64,000 nt of DNA from Conchocele bisecta (GCA_029237695.1 CM055272.1:32746791-32810790), one strand, 5' to 3'. Shown: positions 45,718 to 59,461, counted from the stretch's first letter. Notes: generated by a model not told the origin, from the sequence alone. Translations and numbers: made by a program.

Positions 45718-46639
45718 ACATGGACAGTAATCTAAAAATTGGTATTGAAAAGGAAAACAGGTACGGGTTTATTTTTTTATATATGCAGCTTGGAGACCAA
45801 TGCCAATTTAACCCTGACACTGCTGAATTAAATTTTGTCGTCTGCTGTTTGCGTTCTATTTTCCATTGTTCACATCAACAACATGGTTTGGTAGAACTTT
45901 AGAATCTTTTCCATTGCTGTCAAACCACGTTTTGTTGAAATGTGACAACAACGGGTCTTTGAACACAACACGATGCCGTTTACGAAAATTGGATATGTTA
46001 ATTAATAAAGCCGTAAATGCCGTAATCCGATTAAGCCGAAAATTGGCATCCCGCTTGGATTTGTGTCGCTAAACACGATGCCGTTCACGAAAAATCGATA
46101 TCTTTACTAACGACGCCGTAAATGACGTCGAAAGTTTCAAACTTTGTACGGCGATTACAGCTTTACTAATTGAGATATCACACTTCTGTAAACGGATTCT
46201 GGTTCAGCGAGGCAATATATATCCGTGTGGAGAGTTTCAGCCGAATCTAGTTGGAAAAGTTGCCAAAATTTCAACGTTGTCCGATCCGGCTGAAAATTGG
46301 CATATCGATAGGATTTCGCTCGCTAAACACTATGCCGTTCACGAAAAATCGATATCTTAATTAACGACGCCGTAAATGACGTCGAAAGTTTCAAACTTTG
46401 CACGGCGATTACAGCCTTACTAATTGAGATATCACACTTCTGTAAACGGCTACTGGTTCAAGGCGGCAAGATGTATGCGTGTGGAAAGTTTTCAGCCGAA
46501 TCGACTCGGAAAGTTTTCCAAATTTACAACGTCGTCCATCCGGCTGAAAATTGGCATGCCGATAGAATTTGGATCCCAAAAACAAAATGGCGTTTACAGA
46601 AAGTCGCTATCTCCAAATAGTAAAGCCGCAATTCGTGAT

Positions 46640-46690
46640 TCAGTTTGCAAACATTGGACGCCACTGGCGCCTTTACTATTTGAGATATCG
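46640..46690. repeat. Second giant-palindrome junction
   Basis: Sequence left of about 46640 is repeated in reverse from about 46690 onward for roughly 1.9 kb (through arm and spacer as far as about 48600). The two units on either side are therefore reverse complements of each other, not just of their own arms. Confidence 0.75.
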
Positions 46691-48229
46691 ACTTCTGTAA
46701 ACGCCAATTTTGTTTTGGGGATCCAAATTCTATCGGCATGCCAATTTTCAGCCGGATTGGACGACGTTGAAAATTTGGAAACTTTCCGAGTCCGATTCGG
46801 CTGAAACTTTCCACACGCATACATCTTGCCGCCTTGAACCAGTAGCCGTTTACAGAAGTGTGATATCTCAATTAGTAAGGCTGTAATCGCCGTGCAAAGT
46901 TTGAAACTTTCGACGTCATTTACGGCGTCGTTAATTAAGATATCGATTTTTCGTGAACGGCATAGTGTTTAGCGAGCGAAATCCTATCGATATGCCAATT
47001 TTCAGCCGGATCGGACAACGTTGAAATTTTGGCAATTTTTCAAACTAGATTCGGCTGAAACTCTCCACACGGATATATAATGCCTCTCTGAACCAGAATC
47101 CGTTTACAGAAGTGTGATATCTCAATTAGTAAAGCTGTAATCGCCGTACAAAGTTTGAAACTTTCGACGTCATTTACGGCGTTGTTAGTAAAGATATCGA
47201 TTTTTTGAGAACGGCATCGTGTTTAGCGACACAAATCCAAGCGGGATGCCAATTTTCGGCTTAATCGGATTACGGCATTTACGGCTTTATTAATTAACAT
47301 ATCCAATTTTCGTAAACGGCATCGTGTTGTGTTCAGAGAACCGTTTTTGTCCCATTTCAACAAAACGTGGTTTGACAGCAATGGAAAAGATTCTAAAGTT
47401 TTACCAAACCATGTTGTTGATGTGAACAATGGAAACTAGAACGCAAACAGCAGACGACAAAATTTAATTCAGCAGTGTCAGGGTTAAATTGGCATTGGTC
47501 TCCAAGCTGCATATATAAAAAAATAAACCCGTACCTGTTTTCCTTTTCAATACCAATTTTTAGATTACTGTCCATGTGTTATGTAGCCGAGGGGTTAGAG
47601 TGACGGACTTCAATGCCGTAGGTAGTGAGTTCGAATCTTAGTTTTTTATAAATATATATTTTATTTTTTTTTGCTTATATTTTATTATATATTTGATTTT
47701 GATATGTCTCTTACGAATTACATTAACTAAGTATGAAATATTTCACATATAGAGCGCTAGTATCATTTGAAGAAAACTAATAACTAAATTCAGATTTCAT
47801 ATGTGTCTACATGAAGAATCTGGGAGTATTTTCTCGCAGATCATGTCACATTGAGATCATACAGCCATAGTGATAGCCCTCGCCGTTTCACATATTTCCA
47901 TCTCCAGCAACAAGTCATAAAAATAACACAATCATATCGACAAAAGTAATGCGTTTTGTGAGGTTCGAACTCTCGACCAGATAGGATGAACACAATTTCT
48001 GCAATCGTATGGATATTCTCCCACTTTGATATGACTGAGCCACAATAGATGTTTATTTTTTAGCACCAAGATGCATGTGCTTTATTATAGTGACTTGCAT
48101 GCACGTGCACACTCTCATACATTTGTTATACACGAAAACGAGGCTACGATATGATAATACACACTTTTTACCTAATATTTTCTGAGCAGTGCAGATCCTG
48201 ATCAGACTGTGCGGATGCACAGGCTGACC

Positions 48230-51200
48230 TGACCTGGATCTACAATGGTCGCAAGACTCGTAAATTATTACAATTATCCAGTCACAAGGCCACATTTAAG
48301 GTACATCGATTGACAAGCCGGCTGAAACTAACAGTAGTAGGCCATGCACGGTGGGAACATAAGTATGTGACATCGTCACGACTAACAGATACACTGGAGG
48401 AATTCTGATGTATCGTGGACCATGTCAAGACACTGAAGTGTTTTAGCAATCGGGAGCTACAGCTTCCCACAATAAAGGATCCTGGCCTACACGGAACGCA
48501 CTTTCCTAATCAGATAGCGTATTCAAATCAGGCGCATAGCGCACAGTTTGCCAGAAAACAATCATATTTTCACCGTGACATCACGCGTACGAAAAATAGG
48601 TGATGTCCGGAAATTAGTAGGAAAATGATTTATCGGGAGATTGGATATTCACAAGTAAACGGTTTTGTAAGCAGAGAACACAAGATACCCTATGGATACA
48701 GATAAACCCATTTAAAGAAGAAACAAAACGCAAAACCGTTCATGGATGAACGCATGAACACATTTTCAATAAATGAAACATGAACGCGTGGTTTTGGTAG
48801 GGCCGTTTTAACTCATACATTACTTTTTGCCCGCCCTTTTAAGCGAAAAATGTTAGTGGAAACTTATGCACGCACGCTTAATTGTCAACGGTTGATCAAC
48901 TTACCTCTGTTTTGAATAAAATTTTGTCGTCTGCTATTTGTGTTCTATTTTCCTTGTTCACATCAAAAACATGGTTTGGTGAACATTAGAATTTTTCCAT
49001 TGCTGTCATACCCCACGTTTTGTTGCATATTAATTATATTGCAGCTTGGAACACAACAGTTGACCAATGCCAATTTAACCCTGTACACTGTTTCCCCCCA
49101 TTTTTTTTTTTTTTTTTTTTCTGAATTATATTTTGTGTCTGCTGTTTGCGTTCTATTTTCCATTGTTCACTCAACAACATGGTTTGGTAGAACTTTAGAA
49201 TCTTTTCCAATTGCTGTCCAAACCAACGTTTTTTATGGTTTGAAACTGTGACCAACAACGGGTCCATTTGAACACAACACGATGCCGTTTTACAGAAAAA
49301 TTGGATATGTTTTAATTAATAAAGCCGTAAAATTGCCGTAATCCGATTAAGCCGAAAATTAGGCAATCCCGCCCTATTGATTTTTGGGGTGTCGCTAAAC
49401 AACGAATTCCGTTTCACGAAAAATCGATATCTTTAACTAACGCGACGCCCGTGTAAATGACGTCCGAAAGTTTCAAACTTTTGTACGGCGATTTACAGCT
49501 TTTCACTAATTGAGATATTCACACATTTCTCGAAAACGAATCAAATGGTTTCAGGCGATGTCAATTATATATCCGAGTGGATTCGTTCGTCAGCCAATCT
49601 AGTATTGGAAGTTGCCCGAAATTTTCAACGTGGTCCGATCCCGCTGAAAATTGGCATTTATCTATAGGATTTCCGCTCGCTAAACACTATGCCGTTCACG
49701 AAAATTCGATATCTTAATTAACGGAAAACTTCATTTAATTTTGTTTCGTCCTGCTGTTGCGTCTAAAAATTTCCCATTGTTCAACATCAACCAACATGGT
49801 TTGTAGAACCCTTTAAGAAACTTTCCATTGCTGTCAAACCACGTTTTGGTTGAAATGTGACAACACGGGTCTTTGAACACAACACGTATCCGTTTACGAA
49901 AATTGATATGGTTAATTTAATAAAGGCCGTAATGCCTAATTATCCGCTTAAAAGCCGAAAATTGGCATCCCGCTTGGATTTGTGTCCGCTTAAACACGAT
50001 GCCGTTCTAAAAACGAAAAATCGATTATCTTTAACTTAAACGACCGGCCGTAAATGACGTCGAAAGTTTCAAACTTTGTACGGCGATTACAGCCTTTACT
50101 AATTGAGAATCACACTTCTGTATACGATTCCTGGTTCAAAAGAAGCGGAGGCAAATAATATATCCGGTTGTGGAAGAGTTTCCAAGGCCGGAATCTGAAG
50201 TTTTGGAAAAGTTTTGCCAAAATTTCAACGTTGACCGATCCGGCTTGGAAAATTGAGCATTTATTCGATAGGATTTCCTGCTCGGCTAAACACTATATCC
50301 GGTAAACACAAAATCGATTTATCCTAAATTTTACCGAACCGCCGTAAATGACGTCGAAAGTTTCCAAACTTTTGCCACGGCGATTACACCTAACTAATTG
50401 AAAAGAATCACACTTCTGGTAAACGCTACTGTTCCAAGGCGGCAAATATGTAATTTGCGTGTGAAAGTTTCCCAAAAGCCGGAAAATCGACCGGAAAGTT
50501 TTCCAAATTTTTCACCGTCGTCCAATCCGGCTGAAAATTGGCTGCCGAAATAGAATTTGGATCCCAAAACAAAAATGGCCGTTTACAATTAAATTCGCTG
50601 ATTCTCAAATAGTTTAAAGCGCAATTTCCGGAGATTCTTTTGCCAAAACTTTGGACCACGCCGCCTTTACTAATTTGAGATATCGACTTTTCTGTAAACG
50701 CCATTTTTTGTTTTTGGGATCCAAATTTCTATCGGCAATGCCCAATTTTCAGCCGGACTTGGACGAACCGTTGAAAAATTTGGAAACTTTCCGAGAATCC
50801 GATTCCCGGCTGAAACTTTCCAACACCACGCTACATCTTGCCTGCCATTGAACCAGTAGCCGTTTGATTACAGAAGTGTGATATCTCAATTTAGTAAGGC
50901 TGTAATCGCCGTGCAAAAGTTTGAAACTTTCGACGTCCATTTACGGCGTTCGTTAATTAAGATATCGATTTTTTTTCGTGAACGGTCATAGTAGTTTTAG
51001 CCGAGCGAAATCCCTATCGAATATTGCCCAATTTTCAGCCGGATCGGACAACGTTGAAAATTTTGAAATTTTGGCAATTTTTATATCAAACTAGATTCGG
51101 CTGAAACTCTACCACACGGATTATATAAATGCCTCCCCCCCCTTCCTGCAACCAAGAATCCACGTTTACAGAAGTGTGATAATCTCAATTAAGTAAAGCT

Positions 51201-54200
51201 TGTAATCGCCGTACAAAGAAAGTTTGAAACTTTCGACGTCATTTAACGGGCGTCGTTTTATAAATAAAATAAATCGATTTTTTAGAGAACGTCATCGGTT
51301 TTGTTTAAGCGACACAAATTCCAAGCGGGGAATGCCAAATTTTCCGGGCTTAAATCGTATTACCGGCAATTTACGGCTTTATTAATTAACATAATCCAAT
51401 TTTATTCGTAAACGGCATCGTGTTGTTTTGTATCGAAACCGTTTTTGTCCCACATTTCAACAAAACGTGGTTTGGACAGCAAGGTGGAAAAGATTCTAAA
51501 GTTTTAACCAAACCAATGTTGTTGATGTTGAACCAATGGAAACTAGAAACGCAAACAGCAGACGACAAAACAATTTAAATTCAGCAGTTTGACAGGGTTA
51601 AATTGGGCGATTGGTCTCCAAGCTGCATATATAAAAAAAAATAAACCCCGCCGTACCTGATTTTCCTTTTCAATACCCAATTTTTTAGAATTACTGTCCA
51701 TGTGTTAATGTTAGCCGAGGGTTCGAGTGACGGACGTTTCAATGCCGCTAGGTAGTGAGATTCGAAATCTTAGTTTTTTTTCTAAATTTAAATAATTTTA
51801 TTTTTATTTTTTTTTTTTGCTTATATTTATTTTATTATAAATTTGATTTTAATTGATATGTGATTTTCTCTTACGAATTACATTAACTAAGTATGAAAAT
51901 TAATTTCACGATAAAGAACGCTAGTAATCATTTGAAGAAAACTAAATAACTAAATTCACATTTACATATGTTGTCAACAATTGAAGAATCTGGGAGTATT
52001 TTCTCTGCAGAAATGAATGTCATCATTGAGATCATACAGCCAGTAGGTGGATAGCCCTCGTCCGTTTCACATAATTTCCCATCCTCCCCAGACAAACAAG
52101 TCAAAAAAATAAAATAACACAATCATATCGACAAAAGTAATAGCTATTTTGTGAGGTTCGAACTCTCTAACCAAGATAGGATGAACACAATTTCTGCAAT
52201 CGTATGGATTATTCTCCCGCCTACTTTTGAATATGAACTGAGCCACAATAGCTGATTTATTTTTTAAGCACCAAGATGCAATGTGCTTTAAAAATTTAGA
52301 TGACCTTGCCATGCACGTGCACCACTCTCATACATTTGTTGTTAACACGAAAAACGAGGCTACGATATGAAATAATACACACTTTTATACCTAAAATTTT
52401 ATATTCTGAGCAGTGCAGTATCCTGATCAGACTGTGCGGATGCACAGCTGACCTGACCTGGCATCTACAATGGTCGCAAAGACTCGTAAATTAACAATTA
52501 TTTCCAGTCACAGCCACATTTAAGGTTTCATCGATTGGACAAAGGCGTCCTGAACTAACATTAGTATGGCATGCGGTGAACAATAAGTTAATGTGCAGTC
52601 GTCAGACTAAAACAGATACTACTGGAGAAAATACTGGATGTAATCGTGGACCCATGTTCAAAAGACACTGAAGTGTTTTAGCATTCGGGAGCTACAGCTT
52701 CACCAATACAAGGAACCATCCGGCCTAAACCCACGGTACGCCACTTTTCCTAAATTCAGATAGCGTATTCAAACATCAGGCGCATAGCGCCACAGTTTGG
52801 CCAGAAAACAATCATAATTTTCACCGTGACATCACCGCGTACGAAAATTAGGGTGATGTCCCGGAAATTAGTAGGAAAATGATTTAATTCGGGAGATTGG
52901 AAAGTCACAAGTAAACGGTTGTAACGCAGAGAACAAGATACCCTATGGATACAGATAAACCCGATTGTAAATGAAGAAACAAACAAACGCAAAACGTCAT
53001 GATGAACGCCATGCCACCCAATTTTCAATAAATGAAAACAACATGAACGCGTGGTTTTGTTAGGCCGTTTTTAAATCATACATTACTTATTGCCCGCTTT
53101 TTTAAGCGAACATGTTTATTTTAGTGGAACGTAATGCCCTAACGCACGCTAAATTGAACAACTTGGATGATCAACTTACAAACTGTTAGAAATTAAATTT
53201 GTCCGTCTGCTAATTTGTGGTTCTATTTTCCATTGTTCACATCAACAACCATGGTTTGGTAGAACATTAGAATCTTTTCCATTGCTTTTTGTCCCAAACC
53301 ACGTTTTGATGCATATTATATATGCAGCTTGGCGAAACCACAACACAGTTTTATGAGACCATCTGGCCAATTTAACCCTGGAAACACCGCTGAATTAATA
53401 TTTTGTCGCGAACTGAAGCTTTTTGGCGTTCTTTCATTTTCCATTGTTCGCCAACATCAACACACATGGGTTGGCAGAACATTAGACCTCTTTTCCATTG
53501 GCTTGTCAACAAACCACGTTTGTTGAAAATTGGTGACAACAACTGTGTCTTTGAACACAACACGATGCTTGTTTGAACGAAAATTGGAATTATGTAATTA
53601 ATAAAGCCGTAAATGCCGTAATCCGATTCAAGCCGAAAATTGGGCATCCCGCTTGAGGCATTTGGTGTCGCCGCTTAAAACAAACACGATGCCCGTTCAC
53701 ACGAAAAATCGATATTTTTACTTTAACTAACGACCGTAAATGACGTCGAAAGTTTCAAACTTTGTACGGCGATTACAGCTTTACTAATTGAGATATCACA
53801 CTTCTGTAAACGGATTCTGGTTCAGCGAGGCAATATATATCCGTGTGGAGAGTTTCAGCCGAATCTAGTTGGAAAAAGTGCCAAAATTTCATCAACGTTG
53901 TCCGATCCGGCCGGCTGAAAATTGGCATATCGATAGGATTTCGCTCGCTAAACAACTATAATGCCGTTCACAGAAAAATCGATATCTTTAATTAACGACG
54001 CCGTAAATGACGTCGAAAGTTTCAAACTTTGTACGGCGAATTACAGCATTTAACTAATTGAAGGATATCACACATTCCTGTAAACCGAATTCTGGTTCAG
54101 CGAAGGCAAAATATATCTGACCTGTGGTGTTTCAGAGTTTTCAGCCGAATCTAGTTGGCAAAAGTTGCCAAAAATTTTCAACGTTTGCCCTCCCATCCGG

Positions 54201-54420
54201 CCTGAAAAATTAGGCATATCTGCTAGGAATTTATCGCTTCGCTAAACACATTCTAATGCCGTTCACGAAAAATCGATAATCTTAATTAACTACGCTTAGC
54301 CCGTAAATGACGTCGAAACAGTTTATCAAAACCTTTTGTACGACCGGCGATTACAGCCATTACTAATTTGAAGATATCAGACTTCTGTAAAACCGGCATA
54401 CTGGTTTCAAATGCGGCAAG
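48230..54420. other. Indel-dense, probably unpolished copies within the foldback array
   Basis: Compared with the clean copies at 43.4-48.2 and 54.5-56.9 kb, this part has a 1-4 base insertion or deletion every 10-30 bases, spread evenly over arm and spacer and enriched at homopolymers (for example a T run at 49099-49120). Substitutions are few. This is the error signature of raw single-molecule reads rather than of natural divergence. A partial arm is also repeated at 48895-49722 and 49723-50630. Confidence 0.7.
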
Positions 54421-56960
54421 ATGTATGCGTGTGGAAAGTTTACAGCCGATCGGACTCGGAAGTTTCCAAAATTTTTCAACGTCGTCCAATCCGGCTGAAA
54501 ATTGGCATGCCGAATAGAATTTGGATCCCAAAACAAAATGGCGTTTACAGAAAGTCGCTATCTCAAATAGTAAAGCCGCAATTCGTGATTCAGTTTGCCA
54601 AACTTTGGACGCCACTGGCGCCTTTACTATTTGAGATATCGACTTTCTGTAAACGCCATTTTGTTTTGGGATCAATTCTATCGGCATGCCAATTTTCAGC
54701 CAGGATTGACGACGTTGAAAAAAATTTGGAAACTTTCCGAGTCCGATTCGGCTGATGAAACTCTTTCCACTCGCATACATCTTGCGCCTTGAACCAGTAG
54801 CGTACAGATGTGTGATCTCTCAATTAGTAAGGCTGTAATCGCGTGCAAAGTTTGAAACTTTCGACGTCATTTACGGCGTCGTTAAGTAGATATCGATGAG
54901 AACGCCATCGTGTTTTAAGCGACACAAATCCAAGTTCCAGCGAAACAACATTTCGACGCCATTTCGGTTGTTAGCGACATCGTCATGCGGGATGCCAATT
55001 TTCGGCTTAATCGGATTACGGCATTTACGGCTTATTAATTAACATATCCAATTTTCGTAAACGGCATCGTGTTGTGTTCAGAGAACCGTTTTTGTCCCAT
55101 TTCAACAAAACGTGGTTTGACAGCAATGGAAAAGATTCTAAAGTTTTACCAAACCATGTTGTTGATGTGAACAATGGAAACTAGAACGCAAACAGCAGAC
55201 GACAAAATTTAATTCAGCAGTGTCAGGGTTAATTGGCATTGGTCTCCAAGTGCCATATATAAAAAAATAAACCGTACCTGTTTTCCTTTTCAATACCAAT
55301 TTTTAGATTACTGTCCATGTGTTATGTAGCCGAGGGGTTAGAGTGACGGACTTCAATGCCGTAGGTAGTGAGTTCGAATCTTAGTTTTTTATAAATATAT
55401 ATTTTATTTTTTTTTGCTTATATTTTATTATATATTTGATTTTGATATGTCTCTTACGAATTACATTAACTAAGTATGAAATATTTCACATATAGAGCGC
55501 TAGTATCATTTGAAGAAAACTAATAACTAAATTCAGATTTCATATGTGTCTACATGAAGAATCTGGGAGTATTTTCTCGCAGATCATGTCACATTGAGAT
55601 CATACAGCCATAGTGATAGCCCTCGCCGTTTCACATCTTTCCATCTCCAGCACAAGTCATAAAATAACACAATCATATCGACAAAAGTAATGCGTTTTGT
55701 GAGGTTCGAACTCTCGACCAGATAGGATGAACACAGAATTTTCTGCAATCGTATGGATATTCTCCCACATTTGATATGACTGAGCACAATAAATGTTTTA
55801 TTTTTTAGCACCAAGATGCATGTGCTTTATTATAGTGACTTGCATGCACGTGCACACTCTCATACATTTGTTATACACGAAAACGAGCTACGATATGATA
55901 ATACACACTTTTTAACCAAAATATTTTTCTGAGCAGTGCAGATCCTGATCAGACTGTGCGGATGCACAGGCTGACCTGACCTGGAACTACAATGGTCCGC
56001 AAGACTGTAATTACAATTAATCCAGTCACAGCCACATTTAAGTTCATCGATTGACAGGCGTTCCTGAACTAACATTAGTAGGCATGCGGTGAACAGTATG
56101 TGACTCGTCACGACTAACAGATACACTGGAGAATACTGATGTATCGTGGACCCATGTCAAGACACTGAAGTGTTTTAGCATCGGGAGCTACAGCTTCACA
56201 ATACAAGGATCCTGGCCTACACGGTACGCCACTTTCCTAATCATATAGCGTATTCAAATCAGGCGCATAGCGCACAGTTTGCCAGAAAACAATCATATTT
56301 TCACCGTGACATCACGCGTACGAAAATAGGTGATGTCCGGAAATTAGTAGGAAAATGATTTATCGGGAGATTGGAAGTCACAAGTAAACGGTTGTAAGCA
56401 GAGAACAAGATACCCTATGGATACAGATAAACCCATGTAAAGAAGAAACAAACGCAAAACGTCATGATGAACGCATGACACATTTTCAATAAATGAAAAC
56501 ATGAACGCGTGGTTTTGTAGGCCGTTTTAAATCATACATTACTTATTGCCCGCTTTTTAGCGAACATGTTAGTGGAACATATGCCACGCACGCTAATTGA
56601 CAACGGTTGATCAACTTACACTGTTGAATTAAATTTTGTCGTCTGCTATTTGTGTTCTATTTTCCATTGTTCACATCAACAACATGGTTTGGTAGAACAT
56701 TAGAATCTTTTCCATTGCTGTCAAACCACGTTTTGTTGAAATGTGACAACAACGGGTCTTTGAACACAACACGATGCCGTTTACGAAAATTGGATATGTT
56801 AATTAATAAAGCCGTGAACGGCATAGTGTTTAGCGAGCGAAATCCTATCGATATGCCAATTTTCAGCCGGATCGGACAACGTTGAAATTTTGGCAATTTT
56901 TCAAACTAGATTCGGCTGAAACTCTCCACACGGATATATATTGCCTCGCTGAACCAGAAT

Positions 56961-57399
56961 CCATTCACTTCAATTAAGAGTAATCTATAGTTACTTCCCG
57001 TAATATTTCTCTTTCTTTATCCATTTATGACCGTTACTATAGATGCACGTCGTTTAAAATGCGGTTATCAGAATGAATCGATTACCAAAATTAGCAATTA
57101 TTGATCGAAAATAGCTCATTTTCTTCGGTACAACAATAACTCCAATGGCGTATATTGTGAAAAAATATTAGCAATGTTTGAGGGCGGTCAAAAGTATCCG
57201 TACGATTACCAAAATATACAACACGATTTTCCCCAAATCATGTAGCTCTATCCTTGGCTGTGTTAGTTAAACAGACGGAAAACGATAGCTTTTTAGGCGA
57301 TTTGGCTGTCCATGTACAATTATATCTACTCTGTCATCAGTGATCATTTTGAGAAATATGCATCCAAGATGGCCGCCAAATAATTACATTATGCTACAT
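56961..57399. other. Intergenic DNA, nothing recognised
   Basis: No gene or bounded repeat is supported. A CATCCAAGATGGCCGCC motif at 57361 is shared with the repeats at 17.7 kb. Confidence 0.35.
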
Positions 57400-58365
57400 A
57401 CATTTAGCGGATTCCATGTTACAACAGACGGAAGAGAGTGGTAAATGAAGAGAGGAATATGGAGAAAATTTGAGATACTGGGGAAGAGAGGGAGACAGAG
57501 AGAGATGGACAGAGGTATGAAAGGCGGAAATGACGAGAGCAGAGTCAATAGGGGAAGAGAGGGAGACGGGGAACGATAGGTGGATATGCGATGGAGACAG
57601 GTGGAGAGAGGTGAACAGACAGACGGGGGAGAGAGCTGGAAGGAAATGTAGAGATGTGTACGATGTATATATACGGCAGAGACAGAGATGGAGAGAGGTG
57701 GACGTACGAGGGAAGACATGGAGGTGCTGACAGGTGGACATACGAGGGAAAAGAGGGATGTGGAGAGAGGTGGATACACGAAATATCAGAGTGAGATGGA
57801 GAGGTGGACACACGAGAAAATAGAGGGATATCGAGAGAGGTGAACACACGTGGGAATAGAGTGTGATAGAGAGAGGTGGAAACACGAGAGAAGACAGTGA
57901 GATGGATATACCTGAATACACGAGGAGAGAGAGGGAGATGGAGAAACGTGGACACACGAGGGACGAGAGTGAGATAGATAGTGACGGACACATGAAGAAG
58001 ACATGGATATGGAGTAAGGTGGATATACAAGGGATGGAGTGAGATGGAGAGAGGTGGTAAGAGTGTGGATATAGTTGAAAACAGGTGGACATTCAGGGGT
58101 AGACATGAGGTGCAGAGAGGTGGAGAGAAGTTGGAAGAGACGTAGAAAGAGAGATATTTACCGACGGGGAAAGAGAGAGATGGATAACGTGATTATACGA
58201 GGGTGCGATATGGAGATAAGTGGGAATACGGGGGAAGGAGAAGAGATATGGAGAAAGGAGGACAGAGGGAGGAGATGGAGAGAGGTGGACACAAGGTGGA
58301 AGTGTACATGTAGATGGAGAGAAGTGGACAGATGGGTAGCAGAAAGCGAGATGGTGATATTTTAA
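57400..58365. repeat. Purine-rich degenerate minisatellite (about 1 kb)
   Basis: Degenerate units of roughly 30-40 bp are built on GATGGAGAGAGGTGGACACA and CGAGGGAAGA. The + strand is almost wholly purine outside the ACACAC parts. The minus strand therefore gives long low-complexity open frames (up to 232 codons, S/L/P/H-rich) that are not genes. Purine tracts of this kind can form triplex/H-DNA. Confidence 0.8.
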
Positions 58366-58373
58366 TATAAACG

Positions 58374-58700
58374 ATTGTCGATTTTCCTGGCTTTCTGACG
58401 TCAACTGACCACCATACTTCTAAATGGATGTCAGGCCCCAATCCGACGGTGCCCACGCACACTCGGGCCATGGTCGATTTTCATATTTTCGTGCATTTCT
58501 GACTTCAATTGACCACCATACTTGAAAACGGGATTCAGGCCCGAATCCGAAGGTGCCCACGCACACTCGGGCCATGGTACTACAACACAGTATAGGTGTA
58601 CATTGGGCAACTTGGCTTGTTTGGCCAGCCGCCATAGCACTTTATTGTTGGGGGTGGTCGATTTTCCTGTGTTCGTGCATTTCTGACCCTAAGGGCGAAC
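58374..58700 (+). repeat. Tandem duplication, about 100-bp unit
   Basis: GTCGATTTTCCTGGCTTTCT ... CTGACCACCATACTT ... CCCAATCCGACGGTGCCCAC and CACACTCGGGCCATG occur at 58376-58473 and again, slightly changed, at 58472-58580. A third start (GTCGATTTTCCTGTGTTCGT) lies at 58656. Confidence 0.7.
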
Positions 58701-59461
58701 GGAATTAAGGGCGAAACGATCCAATTGTGCTGCAGGCAGTCATTTCAATCTTATTAATTTAGTAGTATAGTGGTATAGTTAAACTAGACGAAAACGTGTG
58801 CTAGTGTGTGATAGCAGAATTGCGTGGAAGCAAATGCGTTCCCAGGTCAGCTCGGCGTGCAGAAGAGAACAATTCAATCCTAACGAAGAATTGAAGTAAG
58901 TGTAGTATTGCAAATACTATAATGGTGTCAGAGTGAACACGAACACTCGCCGGAATTGTTAGAAAACAATTTAATTGCAAAACAGACTCGAAAAGTTGAA
59001 ATTTCTGGACATGGCTTCCCGAGAAATGATAGAAATGTCTGTGCGATTAAATTGTCTGTCGTGACGCGCAGGACGGGTATACATGTAGGTTTGATGAAAT
59101 GTTCGATTGGAACCAATGTTTTTGCTATGCAAAATGTTACTTTACGGACCGGGACGACGTAAAAGTGTATTTTGAACCCAATGTTTACTCCGTGATATAG
59201 CAGTATTGGCCTTGGAAATGTGACCGATCTTTTACGACCTTGCAATGATGCTAATGTTTTTAAAACAAAACAATCGATAGCTCGAAAACGCGTTGACATG
59301 GCGCATAGGGGAATATATCGTTGCGGAGTACTAACATTGTCCCAACTTCTGCAATAGGCGACAATGATGTAACTCGGTTGACGTTTCGTGAGAGTCCGTT
59401 GTCTCGAGGCCGTTCGGGTTCGGCCTATTCAAAACTTGGCAACCTTCTAAGTGGAGTCTAT
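58701..59461. other. No recognised gene
   Basis: Base composition here is less AT-rich than the surroundings. A minus frame of 123 codons (59299-58928) and a + frame at 58956-59162 overlap. Neither shows a domain I recognise. Confidence 0.35.

Larger units (their letters stand above)
41470..56960. repeat. 15.5 kb array of giant inverted-repeat (foldback) elements
   Basis: The unit is arm - spacer - inverted arm. The best copy spans about 43410-46655: left arm 43410-44270, spacer about 44270-45790, right arm 45790-46655. The two arms are reverse complements over about 860 bp. Arms consist of tandem subrepeats of about 257 bp, each with GCCGTTCACGAAAAATCGAT, GACGTCGAAAGTTTCAAACT, TTACTAATTGAGATATCAC and CCGGCTGAAAATTGGCAT. 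Adjacent units meet arm to arm at junctions near 41490, 42650, 43410, 46650, 50630 and 54600. Each junction is a giant palindrome around a roughly 45-bp asymmetric core (GCCGCAATTCGTGATTCAGT ... GGACGCCACTGGCGCC). The first two units (41470-43410) are diverged and internally deleted. The spacer is forward in the 43.4 kb unit and reversed in the next three. The last unit is truncated at about 56960. No protein gene is present; all open frames are arm translations. Confidence 0.85.

Noticed and set aside
42412..46871. Many 60-126 codon frames in the foldback arms, on both strands
   Set aside because: They are translations of repeated inverted arms, change frame between copies and show no domain or codon conservation.
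47581..47647. Functional tRNA gene
   Set aside because: A and B boxes and a T6 terminator are present, but acceptor-stem and anticodon-stem pairing are poor and the module is repeated only within the foldback spacer; called tRNA-like instead.
57394..58092. 232-codon open frame on the minus strand (and other long S/L/P-rich frames)
   Set aside because: It is a low-complexity translation of the purine-rich minisatellite; all frames are open for the same reason.
58928..59299. 123-codon minus-strand frame with ATG
   Set aside because: A competing + frame covers the same bases and neither shows a known domain.
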